Origin: Pelotomaculum sp. UBA5255
GTDB taxonomy: Bacteria > Bacillota > Desulfotomaculia > Desulfotomaculales > Pelotomaculaceae
Length of the DNA stretch: 18,286 bases
Assembly (NCBI GenBank): GCA_002408725.1
Contig: DHTR01000090.1
Coordinates: 1,957 to 20,242, forward strand
Direction of reading: 5' to 3'
Positions 1 through 7,306 of the stretch are shown here, piece after piece. Every line of letters starts with the position of its first letter. Position 1 is the first letter of the stretch. A model generated the notes under the pieces. It did no database searches, had not been told where the DNA came from, and saw only the letters and a list, made by a program, of their open reading frames with translations. The translations under genes were made by a program, and so were the position numbers.

Positions 1-626
1 GTAAAGGTGTCCTGGTTTCTTATTTATTAGAAAAAGCCGGGATTAAGGAGGATGCGCAAACTATCATCGTCAGGGCCGCAGACGGTTATAACGCCAGATT
101 TACCAGAGAGCAGTTGGCTGAAAAGCGTTTTTACTATCCCAACTTGCTCAAGGGCAGTGTAGAGGGGGCGCGGGAAGTTCCTGCAATCCTAGCCTGGGAG
201 TACCAGGAGGACACCAGCGATTTAAGCAAGGCAACCAGCGGTAAGCTTCGTCTGTATTTAGGGCAGAAAGGATTGAACGACGTGGTTACTGCCGCCTTCG
301 TCAAAGGTGCGACGACCATCGAAGCATCGACAGCGTCGCCCGGCCAGTGGAGTACGGCCAGGGCCGAACCCGCGTCAGGTAAGGTAAAGCGGGGGACAGA
401 AATTGTTTTAAGCCATCCCGAGCAGGACCTTGTCAAAATTTACTACACCATTGACGGGAGCGCTCCGGATGAGAATAGCCTGGTCTACAATCCCAGCACG
501 ACATACTTTCAGCCGGACTTGAGCAAGCCAATCCCGGTTGTTCAACCCGTTACCATTAAAACCATTGTGGTTGGTTTTGGGAAACACAACAGCCAGGTGT
601 CAACGTTTGAATACGCTGTGGAGTAA
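1..626 (+). CDS. C-terminal part of a sulfite-oxidase-fold / chitobiase-C-terminal-domain protein (5' truncated)
   Basis: The reading frame is open from base 3 to the TAA at 624-626, so the gene begins outside the window; 207 residues are visible. The first ~80 residues (KGVLVSYLLEKAGI...IIVRAADGYNA...) resemble the degenerate oxidoreductase molybdopterin-binding (SUOX) fold also seen in the gene at 2394-2912. The last ~85 residues, with the motif IYYTIDGSAPDE and an ending FEYAVE, look like the chitobiase/beta-hexosaminidase C-terminal beta-sandwich, a domain common on secreted proteins of Gram-positive anaerobes. No cysteine occurs in the visible part, so a molybdenum cofactor ligand is not seen here. 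A TTG at 114 could act as an internal start but has no ribosome-binding site, and the upstream codons are clearly coding. Function is unknown; an exported envelope role beside the redox genes downstream is inferred. Confidence 0.7.
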   Translation, partial: KGVLVSYLLEKAGIKEDAQTIIVRAADGYNARFTREQLAEKRFYYPNLLKGSVEGAREVPAILAWEYQEDTSDLSKATSGKLRLYLGQKGLNDVVTAAFVKGATTIEASTASPGQWSTARAEPASGKVKRGTEIVLSHPEQDLVKIYYTIDGSAPDENSLVYNPSTTYFQPDLSKPIPVVQPVTIKTIVVGFGKHNSQVSTFEYAVE

Positions 627-631
627 AGCAA

Positions 632-672
632 AAAGAGGGCGCACCGTCAGCGGAACTGGGAAACGCCTCTTT
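632..672 (+). terminator. possible weak hairpin terminator after the first gene
   Basis: AAAGAGGGCG at 632-641 can pair with CGCCTCTTT at 664-672, with one bulged G and a loop of about 22 bases. The only U-rich tract is the CTTT within the 3' arm, so termination would be weak. The rest of the 627-878 gap shows no ORF and no riboswitch I recognise, only a small TTCCC/GGGAA hairpin near 681-694. Confidence 0.3.
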
Positions 673-878
673 GAGGTATGTTCCCAATCGGGAATGTCCC
701 CATCGTGTGTTGAGTAAATTTAAATCTGCTCCTGCATGCGGTATGTTAGTTTCTCAGGTACTATAGTAAAAACCAGTGAAGGTATGTCACCGATGGAATT
801 TCCTCTTGTTTAGTGCCGGTATCAGCGCCCTGCGGAGCTGGTATGCAGTATTTCGGTACCTGATTGGAGTTGGGAAGT

Positions 879-1502
879 GTGCGAAAACAAATATTTTTGA
901 TGTTTGCTGCAGCGGTCCTGGTTTTAACAATCGCGACCGGGTGCTCTTCCGATGATTCAATAAAGATGACAGCCGGTCAAAAGGAAGCTTTACAGGCGTT
1001 GCTACGCAGCGATCAAGACATTGATAGTAAGGCTATTCAGGGCCTTGAGCTGCCGGAGGAAGTGAGGGATAAGTTTCCAGCAGTAAAAAAAGCTTTTGAA
1101 ATAACTTGCGGCGAGCAAAAAAACTACGCCTTTTTGTCAAGCCCCCTGGGGTACAGGAGCGCTATCGATCTTTTCATTGTCATAGATGGGGAAAAAAACG
1201 AGATGCTGGGAACCAGAGTATTGCAGCATGATGAGACACCCTTATACGGAGGGGATAGCCTGACGAAAGAATGGTTCTTAAACAGATTCAAGAACAAAAG
1301 CGCCAATATGTATTTAAATAGAGTGGCTCTAGAGCAATCCCAGCCAAATGACGTGATCCAGATTACCTGCGCCACAGTAAGTTCTCAGGCAGTGATCAAC
1401 GGGGTCAATGCTGCAATAGGAACCTATCGTGAGCTGATCCTGGGGGAAGAAGCACAGCCGGTACCCCTGAAAGTAGAAGGGTTTGTCACAGAGGTCAAGT
1501 AG
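879..1502 (+). CDS. FMN-binding domain lipoprotein (RnfG/NosR-type FMN domain)
   Basis: This is a 207-residue exported lipoprotein. The start is GTG 879, because GGAG at 866-869 lies 9 bases upstream; a TTG at 864 lacks such a site. Residues 1-22 are a signal peptide ending in a lipobox (TIATGC, lipid Cys22). The C-terminal half matches the FMN-binding domain family of RnfG, NqrC and NosR: YGGDSLTKEWFLNRFKNKS (about 123-141), then ITCATVSSQAVINGV (162-176), which lines up with the family's (S/T)GAT flavin-attachment motif. In that family FMN is bound covalently to the Thr by ApbE; here this would be Thr166. The motif has Cys164 in place of the usual Gly. No ApbE gene is in the window. It lies 42 bases before the polyferredoxin gene, so an electron-transfer pair is likely. 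Confidence 0.8.
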   Translation: MRKQIFLMFAAAVLVLTIATGCSSDDSIKMTAGQKEALQALLRSDQDIDSKAIQGLELPEEVRDKFPAVKKAFEITCGEQKNYAFLSSPLGYRSAIDLFIVIDGEKNEMLGTRVLQHDETPLYGGDSLTKEWFLNRFKNKSANMYLNRVALEQSQPNDVIQITCATVSSQAVINGVNAAIGTYRELILGEEAQPVPLKVEGFVTEVK

Positions 1503-1544
1503 GGGAAAGGGCGCCGTGATCATCTAACCTGGGAGTGGACTAAA

Positions 1545-2357
1545 TTGAACAGAAGAGTTGTCCAAATCATTGCCGCAGTGCTTATCAATGGCCATTTTAC
1601 CGGTTTCCTGCAAGGGACGGCATACAAGGGAAGCCTGAAAAGATTCTGTGTGCCGGTGCTGAACTGTAGTTCCTGCCCCGGTGCCTTGGGCTCATGTCCG
1701 CTAGGGTTTATCCAGAGTTCGATTAACTTCGGCAATTATCAACTCTTAATTTTGACTTCCGGGTTTCTGCTTTTGCTGGGGGGGTTACTGGGGAGATTCA
1801 TTTGCGGTTGGCTCTGCCCCTTCGGTTTCGCCCAGGAACTGGTTTATAAACTACCGTTGCCCAAGTACCGGCCCGGCCGTAAGTTAATCAAGCTGGAGTA
1901 CTTGAAATACGCCGTGCTGATTCTGTTTGTTTTCCTATTCCCAGCCCTTGGTCTTACTTATTTGAGCGGTTCGACCTTTTGCAAGTTTTTATGTCCGGTG
2001 GAGGCGCTGGAAGCGTATTTGCCCTTGATGGTCTTACAACCTTCACTGATGACAACGGCAGGTTTTTTGTTCAAGTGGAAACTGGTTTTGCTGACTGGTT
2101 TCATCTTACTGTCCATGATCATCTTCAGGCCATTTTGCAGGTTTATTTGCCCACTTGGAGCCGTCTATGCGCTTCTTAACCGGATAAGCTTGCTGAGGTT
2201 CGAGGTGGATCAAAAAAACTGTAAAAAGTGCGGCGCCTGTCAAGAGCAATGTAAATTAGGGATAGATGTGTATAAAAATCCCAACAACCCGGAATGTATC
2301 CGCTGCACACAGTGTTTTGCGAGCTGTCAGGACAACCTGTTGCGTATCAAGGCTTAG
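1545..2357 (+). CDS. NapH/NosR-type membrane 4Fe-4S polyferredoxin
   Basis: A 270-residue membrane protein starting at TTG 1545, with GGGAG at 1531-1535 upstream. It has about four membrane segments (near 64-84, 120-140, 172-194 and a shorter N-terminal one). The membrane part carries the CxxxCP motifs typical of the NapH/NosR/CcoG family: Cys87/Cys91, Cys146/Cys150 and Cys198/Cys202, plus an N-terminal group at Cys35, 41, 44 and 51. The C-terminus is a two-cluster ferredoxin: Cys226, 229, 232, 236 and Cys251, 254, 257, 261, each CxxCxxCxxxC. Family members pass electrons between the quinone pool or cytosolic carriers and extracytoplasmic reductases. Together with the preceding FMN lipoprotein it reproduces the parts of NosR as two proteins. 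The electron donor and acceptor cannot be told from this window. Confidence 0.85.
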   Translation: MNRRVVQIIAAVLINGHFTGFLQGTAYKGSLKRFCVPVLNCSSCPGALGSCPLGFIQSSINFGNYQLLILTSGFLLLLGGLLGRFICGWLCPFGFAQELVYKLPLPKYRPGRKLIKLEYLKYAVLILFVFLFPALGLTYLSGSTFCKFLCPVEALEAYLPLMVLQPSLMTTAGFLFKWKLVLLTGFILLSMIIFRPFCRFICPLGAVYALLNRISLLRFEVDQKNCKKCGACQEQCKLGIDVYKNPNNPECIRCTQCFASCQDNLLRIKA

Positions 2358-2393
2358 ACAATCAATCTCGATTATGCGTGGAGGTAATTTTTA

Positions 2394-2912
2394 TTGATGG
2401 AAAGTAAGGTTGTTGACCAAAAGAAGATCCTCTTTGTGGTGATTGTCCTGCTGGTCGCTGTTATTGCTGTATTTGCGTTTTTGAACCGCAGTAACGAAGA
2501 CCTTCGCGAAGATCAAATATTAATTAAGTCCGGCGATACCATGTTAGGCATCCTGACAGTTGCTGATCTCCAAGAACTACCGGCGGTGCAGAAGAAGATG
2601 GTTGTTAAATCCACCGGCGGCATCAAGAAGCATGAGTTTACAGGCGCTCCGCTATTGGATGTATTAAACAGCATTGATCCCGGGCTGTCCCAAAAATACA
2701 CCAGAATTATTACCAGGGGCATCGATAACTACACATCGGGAGTTGAAATGTCTGAAGTCCTGCGACCGAATAACGTGTTTATTGTTTATGCCGACTATGG
2801 TAAACCGTTAAAAACAAAGACCGGTGAGGAGGGAGCCATGCAAATCATTATTTATCAGGATGAGTTTGGGCAGCGCTTTACCAATTACCTCACAAGCATG
2901 GAATTGCAGTAG
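2394..2912 (+). CDS. membrane-anchored sulfite-oxidase-fold protein, cysteine-free
   Basis: A 172-residue protein (171 if the next-codon ATG 2397 is used; GGAGG at 2380-2384 is 9 bases from TTG 2394 and 12 from the ATG). Residues ~12-30 form one membrane segment or uncleaved signal anchor. The rest (LTVADLQELPAVQK, FTGAPLLDVLNSID, VYADYGKPLKTK) follows the layout of the small SUOX-like oxidoreductase molybdopterin-binding domains found in clostridial surface proteins. True sulfite oxidases bind molybdenum through a conserved cysteine. This protein has no cysteine at all, so catalysis by a Mo centre is unlikely and a binding or structural role is more plausible. It follows the polyferredoxin gene by 36 bases and is probably cotranscribed. 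A weak hairpin (AGGTTTT/AAAACCT, 2922-2943) follows the stop. Confidence 0.7.
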   Translation: MMESKVVDQKKILFVVIVLLVAVIAVFAFLNRSNEDLREDQILIKSGDTMLGILTVADLQELPAVQKKMVVKSTGGIKKHEFTGAPLLDVLNSIDPGLSQKYTRIITRGIDNYTSGVEMSEVLRPNNVFIVYADYGKPLKTKTGEEGAMQIIIYQDEFGQRFTNYLTSMELQ

Positions 2913-3162
2913 ATGAAAGTTAGGTTTTTATGTTTTAAAACCTTTCCGGGCGGATTACAGCAATTAAGCCACTCAATGCCTACCAGCCGCGTGACGGTAG
3001 AAACAGGGAGGTAAATTGGTTTTTGACAGTGAGGGGTTATTGATAATGTTTGTGTTTGCGCTGACGCCCCGTTCTGATAGATCTGAAAGTGGCTTATGAA
3101 CTGGAATCCCTGGTATTAAATCTGATATCCTACGAGGAATTAAAAGAGAGGAGGAGTTTTTA

Positions 3163-4554
3163 GTGCGAGTTTTTAGCAATAAAGGGTTAGGAAAACTGGT
3201 TGTCATATATTTGATGCTAGGTTTATTTCTCGGGTTAGGCAGTACTGTGCCCGCAGTTGCGAGTGGAGGAGAAGAGTCCGTTACCTTGAACTTAAGCAAG
3301 AGCACGGCAGAGGTGGGGGACAGCGTAACTGCATCAGGTGCGTCCGCCCCCAGGGCCTGGGTTCCTCTTAAAGTGCTTGACAGTGCACAAAATATTGTTG
3401 TCTTTGATGCAACAAAGGCAGACGTAAACGGCGACTACAGCATTGACTTTATTATACCAGATGGTGTTGAAGGAGTTTTAACAGTTGTGGCAGGGTCCGA
3501 CAGTAATGTTGCCAACAAGACCCTTACCGTAACTAAAACCAGTAGTAGTGGCGGTGGCGGTGGCGGTGGCGGATCTTCTACTTCACAAACAGTAAGCACC
3601 ACCGGGGAAGCCTCCGTAAGTCCGGTTGCCGGAGGAAAGATCGGCCTGGGCAGCGATGTTTCGGTTAATATTCCGGCCGGCGCATTAAAAGGCACAGCGA
3701 AAGTAGACATCAATATTCAGAAGGTGAGCAGCCCTCCAGCCGCGCCTTCAGGATTTGTGCTGCTGGGTTCCGTTTACGAGTTTAGAGTGGGCGGCAACGC
3801 GGGCTATAGTTTTAATAAACCAGTCACCCTGACCTTTAACTTTGATCCATCCTCCTTAACCACCGGGGAGAAGCCGTCTGTTTACTACTACGATGAAGCC
3901 TCTGCTCAGTGGGTAAACCTTGGCGGCGTCGTTTCCGGCAACACCATTAAGGTTACCGTTGACCACTTTACCAAGTTTGCGGTGCTTGTAAAGGGAGCAA
4001 CAAGTACGCCGGATACCAGTTCGCCAGTACCCGCACAGTTGTTTTCCGATGTTCCGGCATCCTACTGGGCAAACAATGCCATCAACGAACTTAACGGCCT
4101 GGACTGTATCAGCGGCTATCCTGACGGTACTTTCAAACCCGACAACAAGATCACCCGTGCCGAGTTCGCCTTAGTCCTGGTCAAAGCTTATAAACTGCCG
4201 CTTAATACCGGTAAGGTGTTTGACGATACTGCCGGTCACTGGGCCAAGGACTACATTGCAAGCGCCTATGCCGCCGGCGTCGTTAGCGGTTACGACGAGA
4301 GCAGTTTTGGTCCGGATGACCTGATCACCCGTGAGCAGATGGCTGTGTTGATCGTCAAGGCAGCCGGGCTTACCCTTGTGGCAGGAGAGTCTCAGTTTGC
4401 CGACAGCGGCAGCATTTCCGATTGGGCCAAAGAGGCCATTGCCACCGCTACGGAGAATGGGATTCTGAAAGGGTATCCCGATAACACCGTTCAGCCCCAG
4501 GGCAACGCCACCAGGGCGGAGGCTGTTACGGTCATTGTGAATGCGTTGAAGTAA
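3163..4554 (+). CDS. SLH-domain cell-surface protein with ZU5-like domain
   Basis: A 463-residue secreted protein starting at GTG 3163 behind GAGGAGG. Residues 1-~34 are a signal peptide (cleavage near PAVA-SGG). Residues ~38-125 form a beta-rich Ig-like region (SVTLNLSKSTAEVGDSV). Residues 127-141 are a Ser/Gly linker with eight consecutive glycines. Residues ~142-275 resemble a ZU5-type domain (VSVNIPAGALKG; FTKFAVLVK). Three S-layer homology domains follow at ~293-344, 350-405 and 410-463; each has the FxDV/F-DD/FADS opening and an ITRAE-type motif (ITRAE, ITREQ, ATRAE). SLH triplets bind pyruvylated secondary cell-wall polymer, so the protein is held on the wall. Its ligand or partner is unknown. 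It ends the upstream cluster, with a strong terminator 60 bases beyond. Confidence 0.9.
   Translation: MRVFSNKGLGKLVVIYLMLGLFLGLGSTVPAVASGGEESVTLNLSKSTAEVGDSVTASGASAPRAWVPLKVLDSAQNIVVFDATKADVNGDYSIDFIIPDGVEGVLTVVAGSDSNVANKTLTVTKTSSSGGGGGGGGSSTSQTVSTTGEASVSPVAGGKIGLGSDVSVNIPAGALKGTAKVDINIQKVSSPPAAPSGFVLLGSVYEFRVGGNAGYSFNKPVTLTFNFDPSSLTTGEKPSVYYYDEASAQWVNLGGVVSGNTIKVTVDHFTKFAVLVKGATSTPDTSSPVPAQLFSDVPASYWANNAINELNGLDCISGYPDGTFKPDNKITRAEFALVLVKAYKLPLNTGKVFDDTAGHWAKDYIASAYAAGVVSGYDESSFGPDDLITREQMAVLIVKAAGLTLVAGESQFADSGSISDWAKEAIATATENGILKGYPDNTVQPQGNATRAEAVTVIVNALK
3550..3573 (+). repeat. in-frame GGCGGT hexanucleotide repeat encoding a polyglycine linker
   Basis: About four tandem copies of GGYGGH (three of GGCGGT, then GGCGGA) encode Gly130-Gly137 of the SLH protein. 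A change of one unit would add or remove two glycines without shifting the frame, so linker length may vary between strains. Confidence 0.75.
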
Positions 4555-4616
4555 TAAAACAATTAGTCAATTAGCTCCTCTCATGCCGAAAGGATCGCTA
4601 GTCGGCTGCAATTGTA

Positions 4617-4650
4617 AGCCGGGCGCGGTTTTTCCGCTCCCGGCTTTTTT
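4617..4650 (+). terminator. rho-independent terminator after the SLH gene
   Basis: AGCCGGGCGCGG (4617-4628) pairs with CCGCTCCCGGCT (4634-4645) with a single mismatch and a short T-rich loop. It is followed by TTTTT. It separates the redox/SLH group from the phosphoesterase gene. Confidence 0.92.
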
Positions 4651-4709
4651 ACATTGTATTGAACAGACGCAAGAGTTTTACAAGAAGGAGATAAAAGGAG
4701 TAAGCTGAC

Positions 4710-6275
4710 ATGAGACCTGGATTTGGCTCTAACAAAAGAAGAATACCGGAGGCAGCAAGCATTATTTGTCTTGTTTTTATGTTCTCAGCAATATTTTTCA
4801 GCTGGTTTTTTGCTCCGACTGCCTTGGCTGAGGAAAGCGCAAAGCCTGAGCAAATTATCCTGACCTGGACTATGGATCCGACTATATCTCAAACAATTAC
4901 CTGGTTAACGCCAAACAATTCGCCGGCCCGCTTACAGTACCTAAGCGCAGATGGATTTGACGGTAATTTTGATTCCGCCCAGCAAATAGATGCTGGAGGC
5001 GCAGCGTTCGACAGTACCCATTACCGGTTTACAGCAAATATAACCGGGTTGACCCCGGATACAAAATATGTCTACCGGGTAGGGAGAGAAGGAGCTTGGA
5101 GTGAGACTTTATCTTTTACTACTGCCGCGAACACGCAAGAATTCTCATTTTTGTACATGGGTGATGTGCAGTCCGGTTATGCCGAATGGGGTGGTAAGCT
5201 AAATTCGGTATATCAGGCTTATCCCTCAATCAAGTTTGCTCTTTTAGGCGGGGACTTGACGGATAACGGCGACGATGAAAATGAGTGGGGACAGTTTCTT
5301 GATGCTGCGGCGGGCGTATTTTCCCTGATTCCGGTGATGCCGACCCTGGGAAACCATGACGGGGCAATGTATTTAAAGTTTTTTGCATTGCCGGATAACG
5401 GACCCGAAGGTTTGAAACAGGAGTTTTACTCCTTTGATTACGGGAATGCCCATTTTGCAGTACTGAACAGCAGCAACAATACTGATGAAAAAGTAAAACA
5501 ATGGCTGCGGGAAGACTTGGGAGGCACTGCAAAAAAGTGGAAGTTTGTTGTTTTTCACATTCCAGCGTATCCAGCCACTTATGATTATAAAGGAATTGAT
5601 AAATCCATATGTGCAAATTGGGTGCCCATTCTGGAACAGAACAGGGTGGATCTGGTCTTTGTCGGGCACCAGCATGAGTATATGAGGACCCACCCGATTT
5701 ACCGGGGAGAAGTCCAGACTGACCCGGCAGAGTATGGGATTGTCTATGTGATGGGCAATGCCGGTTCCAAGACTTACGCTGAAGGCGGAGAGTTTCCCTA
5801 TATAGCCAGGGAACAAACCGGCAATAACTATCAGGTTATTAATATTGACGGTGATGTTTTGACGCTGACGGCAAAAGAAGTAACCGGTGAGCTGATTGAA
5901 ATCTATACGATAAATAAGGGTGACATCACGTCGCAAAATCCCGTCTACACACTATCTCCCCGGCCTGATTCTGCTTATACCTCCGGGACAACCCAGGCCG
6001 GCATCAATACCATGACTGTTAATGCCGGTATAGCAGGGTTTAAATACTTCACGGTCAGTGTCACACCGGTGGTTTCCCACAGTGGTAATGAAACAGTGGT
6101 CTTTACTCATCTAAGAAACGGCAGTCAGCTTGAACTAAATGCCACCAAAGCTGATTTCGACCGGGTTAATTCTGCCCAAGCCGGTTTTAATGTCCAGCAG
6201 GGCGATCTGATCAAGGCCTACATAGTCGATGATTTGACCAACGCCGTCGACGTCAACCCTGTGGTTCTACAGTAA
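4710..6275 (+). CDS. secreted purple-acid-phosphatase-like metallophosphoesterase
   Basis: A 521-residue protein; ATG 4710 has GGAG at 4697-4700 nine bases upstream. Residues 1-40 form a signal peptide with cleavage at TALA-EES. Residues ~45-140 are the fibronectin-III-like N-terminal domain of purple acid phosphatases (NITGLTPDTKYVYRVG). The calcineurin-like catalytic domain spans ~145-385 with its metal ligands in place: GDVQ (Asp152), GGDLTDN (Asp182), GNHD (Asn215/His216), FHIP (His283) and GHQHEYMR (His320/His322). The Tyr that gives plant and animal enzymes their purple colour (GDxxY) is replaced by Asp185 in GDLTD, as in many bacterial members. Residues ~395-521 form a beta-rich tail without a family I recognise. 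It probably hydrolyses phosphomonoesters outside the cell; the substrate is unknown. It has its own RBS after a terminator, so it begins a new unit. Confidence 0.9.
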   Translation: MRPGFGSNKRRIPEAASIICLVFMFSAIFFSWFFAPTALAEESAKPEQIILTWTMDPTISQTITWLTPNNSPARLQYLSADGFDGNFDSAQQIDAGGAAFDSTHYRFTANITGLTPDTKYVYRVGREGAWSETLSFTTAANTQEFSFLYMGDVQSGYAEWGGKLNSVYQAYPSIKFALLGGDLTDNGDDENEWGQFLDAAAGVFSLIPVMPTLGNHDGAMYLKFFALPDNGPEGLKQEFYSFDYGNAHFAVLNSSNNTDEKVKQWLREDLGGTAKKWKFVVFHIPAYPATYDYKGIDKSICANWVPILEQNRVDLVFVGHQHEYMRTHPIYRGEVQTDPAEYGIVYVMGNAGSKTYAEGGEFPYIAREQTGNNYQVINIDGDVLTLTAKEVTGELIEIYTINKGDITSQNPVYTLSPRPDSAYTSGTTQAGINTMTVNAGIAGFKYFTVSVTPVVSHSGNETVVFTHLRNGSQLELNATKADFDRVNSAQAGFNVQQGDLIKAYIVDDLTNAVDVNPVVLQ

Positions 6276-6333
6276 CGCTTTTTTTAATTATGATCAGATG
6301 AATAAATGTTAAAATTAACTGCCTGGTGATTCT

Positions 6334-6714
6334 ATGAAAGAACTGGATCGTTACATAACTGTCGCTCTCCTGTCTTTGGTGCTGATTAGTTTTGCGGTCT
6401 TGTACCTGCTGCAGAGCCGGCCTGCGGGGGAGGACTTAACTCTTGAAATATATAAAAACGGCCGGCTATACCGGAAAATAGCAATGTCCGGGGCAACCAA
6501 CGAGGAAATCAAGGTTGCGGATCCTGACGGGCATTATAATGTGGTTGAGCTCAAAGACGGTAGAGTTCGGGTTAAGGAAGCTGACTGCCCCAATCAAATA
6601 TGTGTTAGAACAGGGTGGTTAAGTAAACCCGGCCAAATATCTTTTTGTGCGCCAAATAAGTTAAAAGTAGTTGTTAAAGATCAATCCAACAAGGTGGATA
6701 CTATTACCTACTAA
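6334..6714 (+). CDS. NusG domain II protein (EetA-like)
   Basis: A 126-residue protein with one N-terminal membrane segment (about 8-27) and an extracytoplasmic NusG-domain-II fold. The family signature is clear: DCPNQICVRTGWLSKPG followed by ISFCAPNKL, giving three conserved cysteines (85, 90, 105). The ATG 6334 has only a short GGTG site upstream. Stand-alone NusG-II proteins of Firmicutes are usually encoded beside a Gx-transporter/HepI-like membrane protein, as here. From memory, such a pair is called EetA/EetB in the flavin-based extracellular electron transfer locus of Listeria. A redox or metal-binding role for the cysteines is inferred. It is not a transcription factor like NusG. Confidence 0.78.
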   Translation: MKELDRYITVALLSLVLISFAVLYLLQSRPAGEDLTLEIYKNGRLYRKIAMSGATNEEIKVADPDGHYNVVELKDGRVRVKEADCPNQICVRTGWLSKPGQISFCAPNKLKVVVKDQSNKVDTITY

Positions 6715-6734
6715 ACCCGGGGATGAGGATGTTA

Positions 6735-7286
6735 ATGTTTAACACAAGACGTATTGCGGTTATTGCTATGTTTGTGGCCCTGGCCACCGTGTTAAACATT
6801 GTGGAAAGATCAATTATTATCCCCGGCGTCCATCCAGGTTTTAAACTTGGCCTGGCCAATGTAATAACTCTATTGTCAATATTGATGCTGGGATCCAGGG
6901 ATGTTTTTTTAGTTGTTGCTGTCAGGTGTTTTATGGGAGCCTTAATTGGAGGCAATCCTGTTAGTTTCTTATTTAGTTTTACCGGAGGCATGCTAAGCAC
7001 CCTGGTCATGGTTATCATGTGGAACTATTTTAGAAAACTCATCAGTATTGTTAAGATCAGCATGATTGGCGCTGTATGCCATAATATAGGTCAGTTGTTC
7101 ATAGCTGCCTTGCTGGCCCGGTCCTTTCATGTTTACGTTTTTTTACCTGTACTAATGATATCTGCTGTCATAACTGGGTATATTGTTGGTGTTTTGACAA
7201 AACAAGTACACAAATCCTTAATTACTAGGAATATTAAAATATGGACTGAAAACCAGGATAAGGGACACAACACTCAATTTTTATAA
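6735..7286 (+). CDS. Gx transporter / heptaprenyl diphosphate synthase component I-like membrane protein (EetB-like)
   Basis: A protein of 183 residues with five or six membrane segments. Three in-frame ATGs occur at 6723, 6729 and 6735. I choose 6735 because ATGAGG (6723-6728) sits 6 bases upstream, while 6723 has no site. The conserved family stretch is VHPGFKLGLANVITLLS with a later FSFTGGMLS, as in the Hpre_diP_synt_I / Gx transporter family. Members are often annotated as HepI but have the hydrophobic layout of an ECF-type S component and lack the Asp-rich motifs of prenyl synthases, so an enzymatic role is doubtful. It follows the NusG-II gene by 20 bases, so cotranscription is near certain. 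It may act in menaquinone/isoprenoid handling or transmembrane electron transfer; which one is inference. Confidence 0.8.
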   Translation: MFNTRRIAVIAMFVALATVLNIVERSIIIPGVHPGFKLGLANVITLLSILMLGSRDVFLVVAVRCFMGALIGGNPVSFLFSFTGGMLSTLVMVIMWNYFRKLISIVKISMIGAVCHNIGQLFIAALLARSFHVYVFLPVLMISAVITGYIVGVLTKQVHKSLITRNIKIWTENQDKGHNTQFL

Positions 7287-7306
7287 ACTGACACGAGGTG
7301 ATTAGC

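Noticed and set aside
2950..3015. A c-di-GMP (GEMM) riboswitch before the SLH gene
   Set aside because: The TACC...GGTA hairpin near 2980-3000 is suggestive, but the conserved GCAAA and GACGCAAAGCC-like blocks are absent.
6735..7286. A true heptaprenyl diphosphate synthase subunit
   Set aside because: The protein is polytopic and has no DDxxD motif; the HepI label is inherited from family names.
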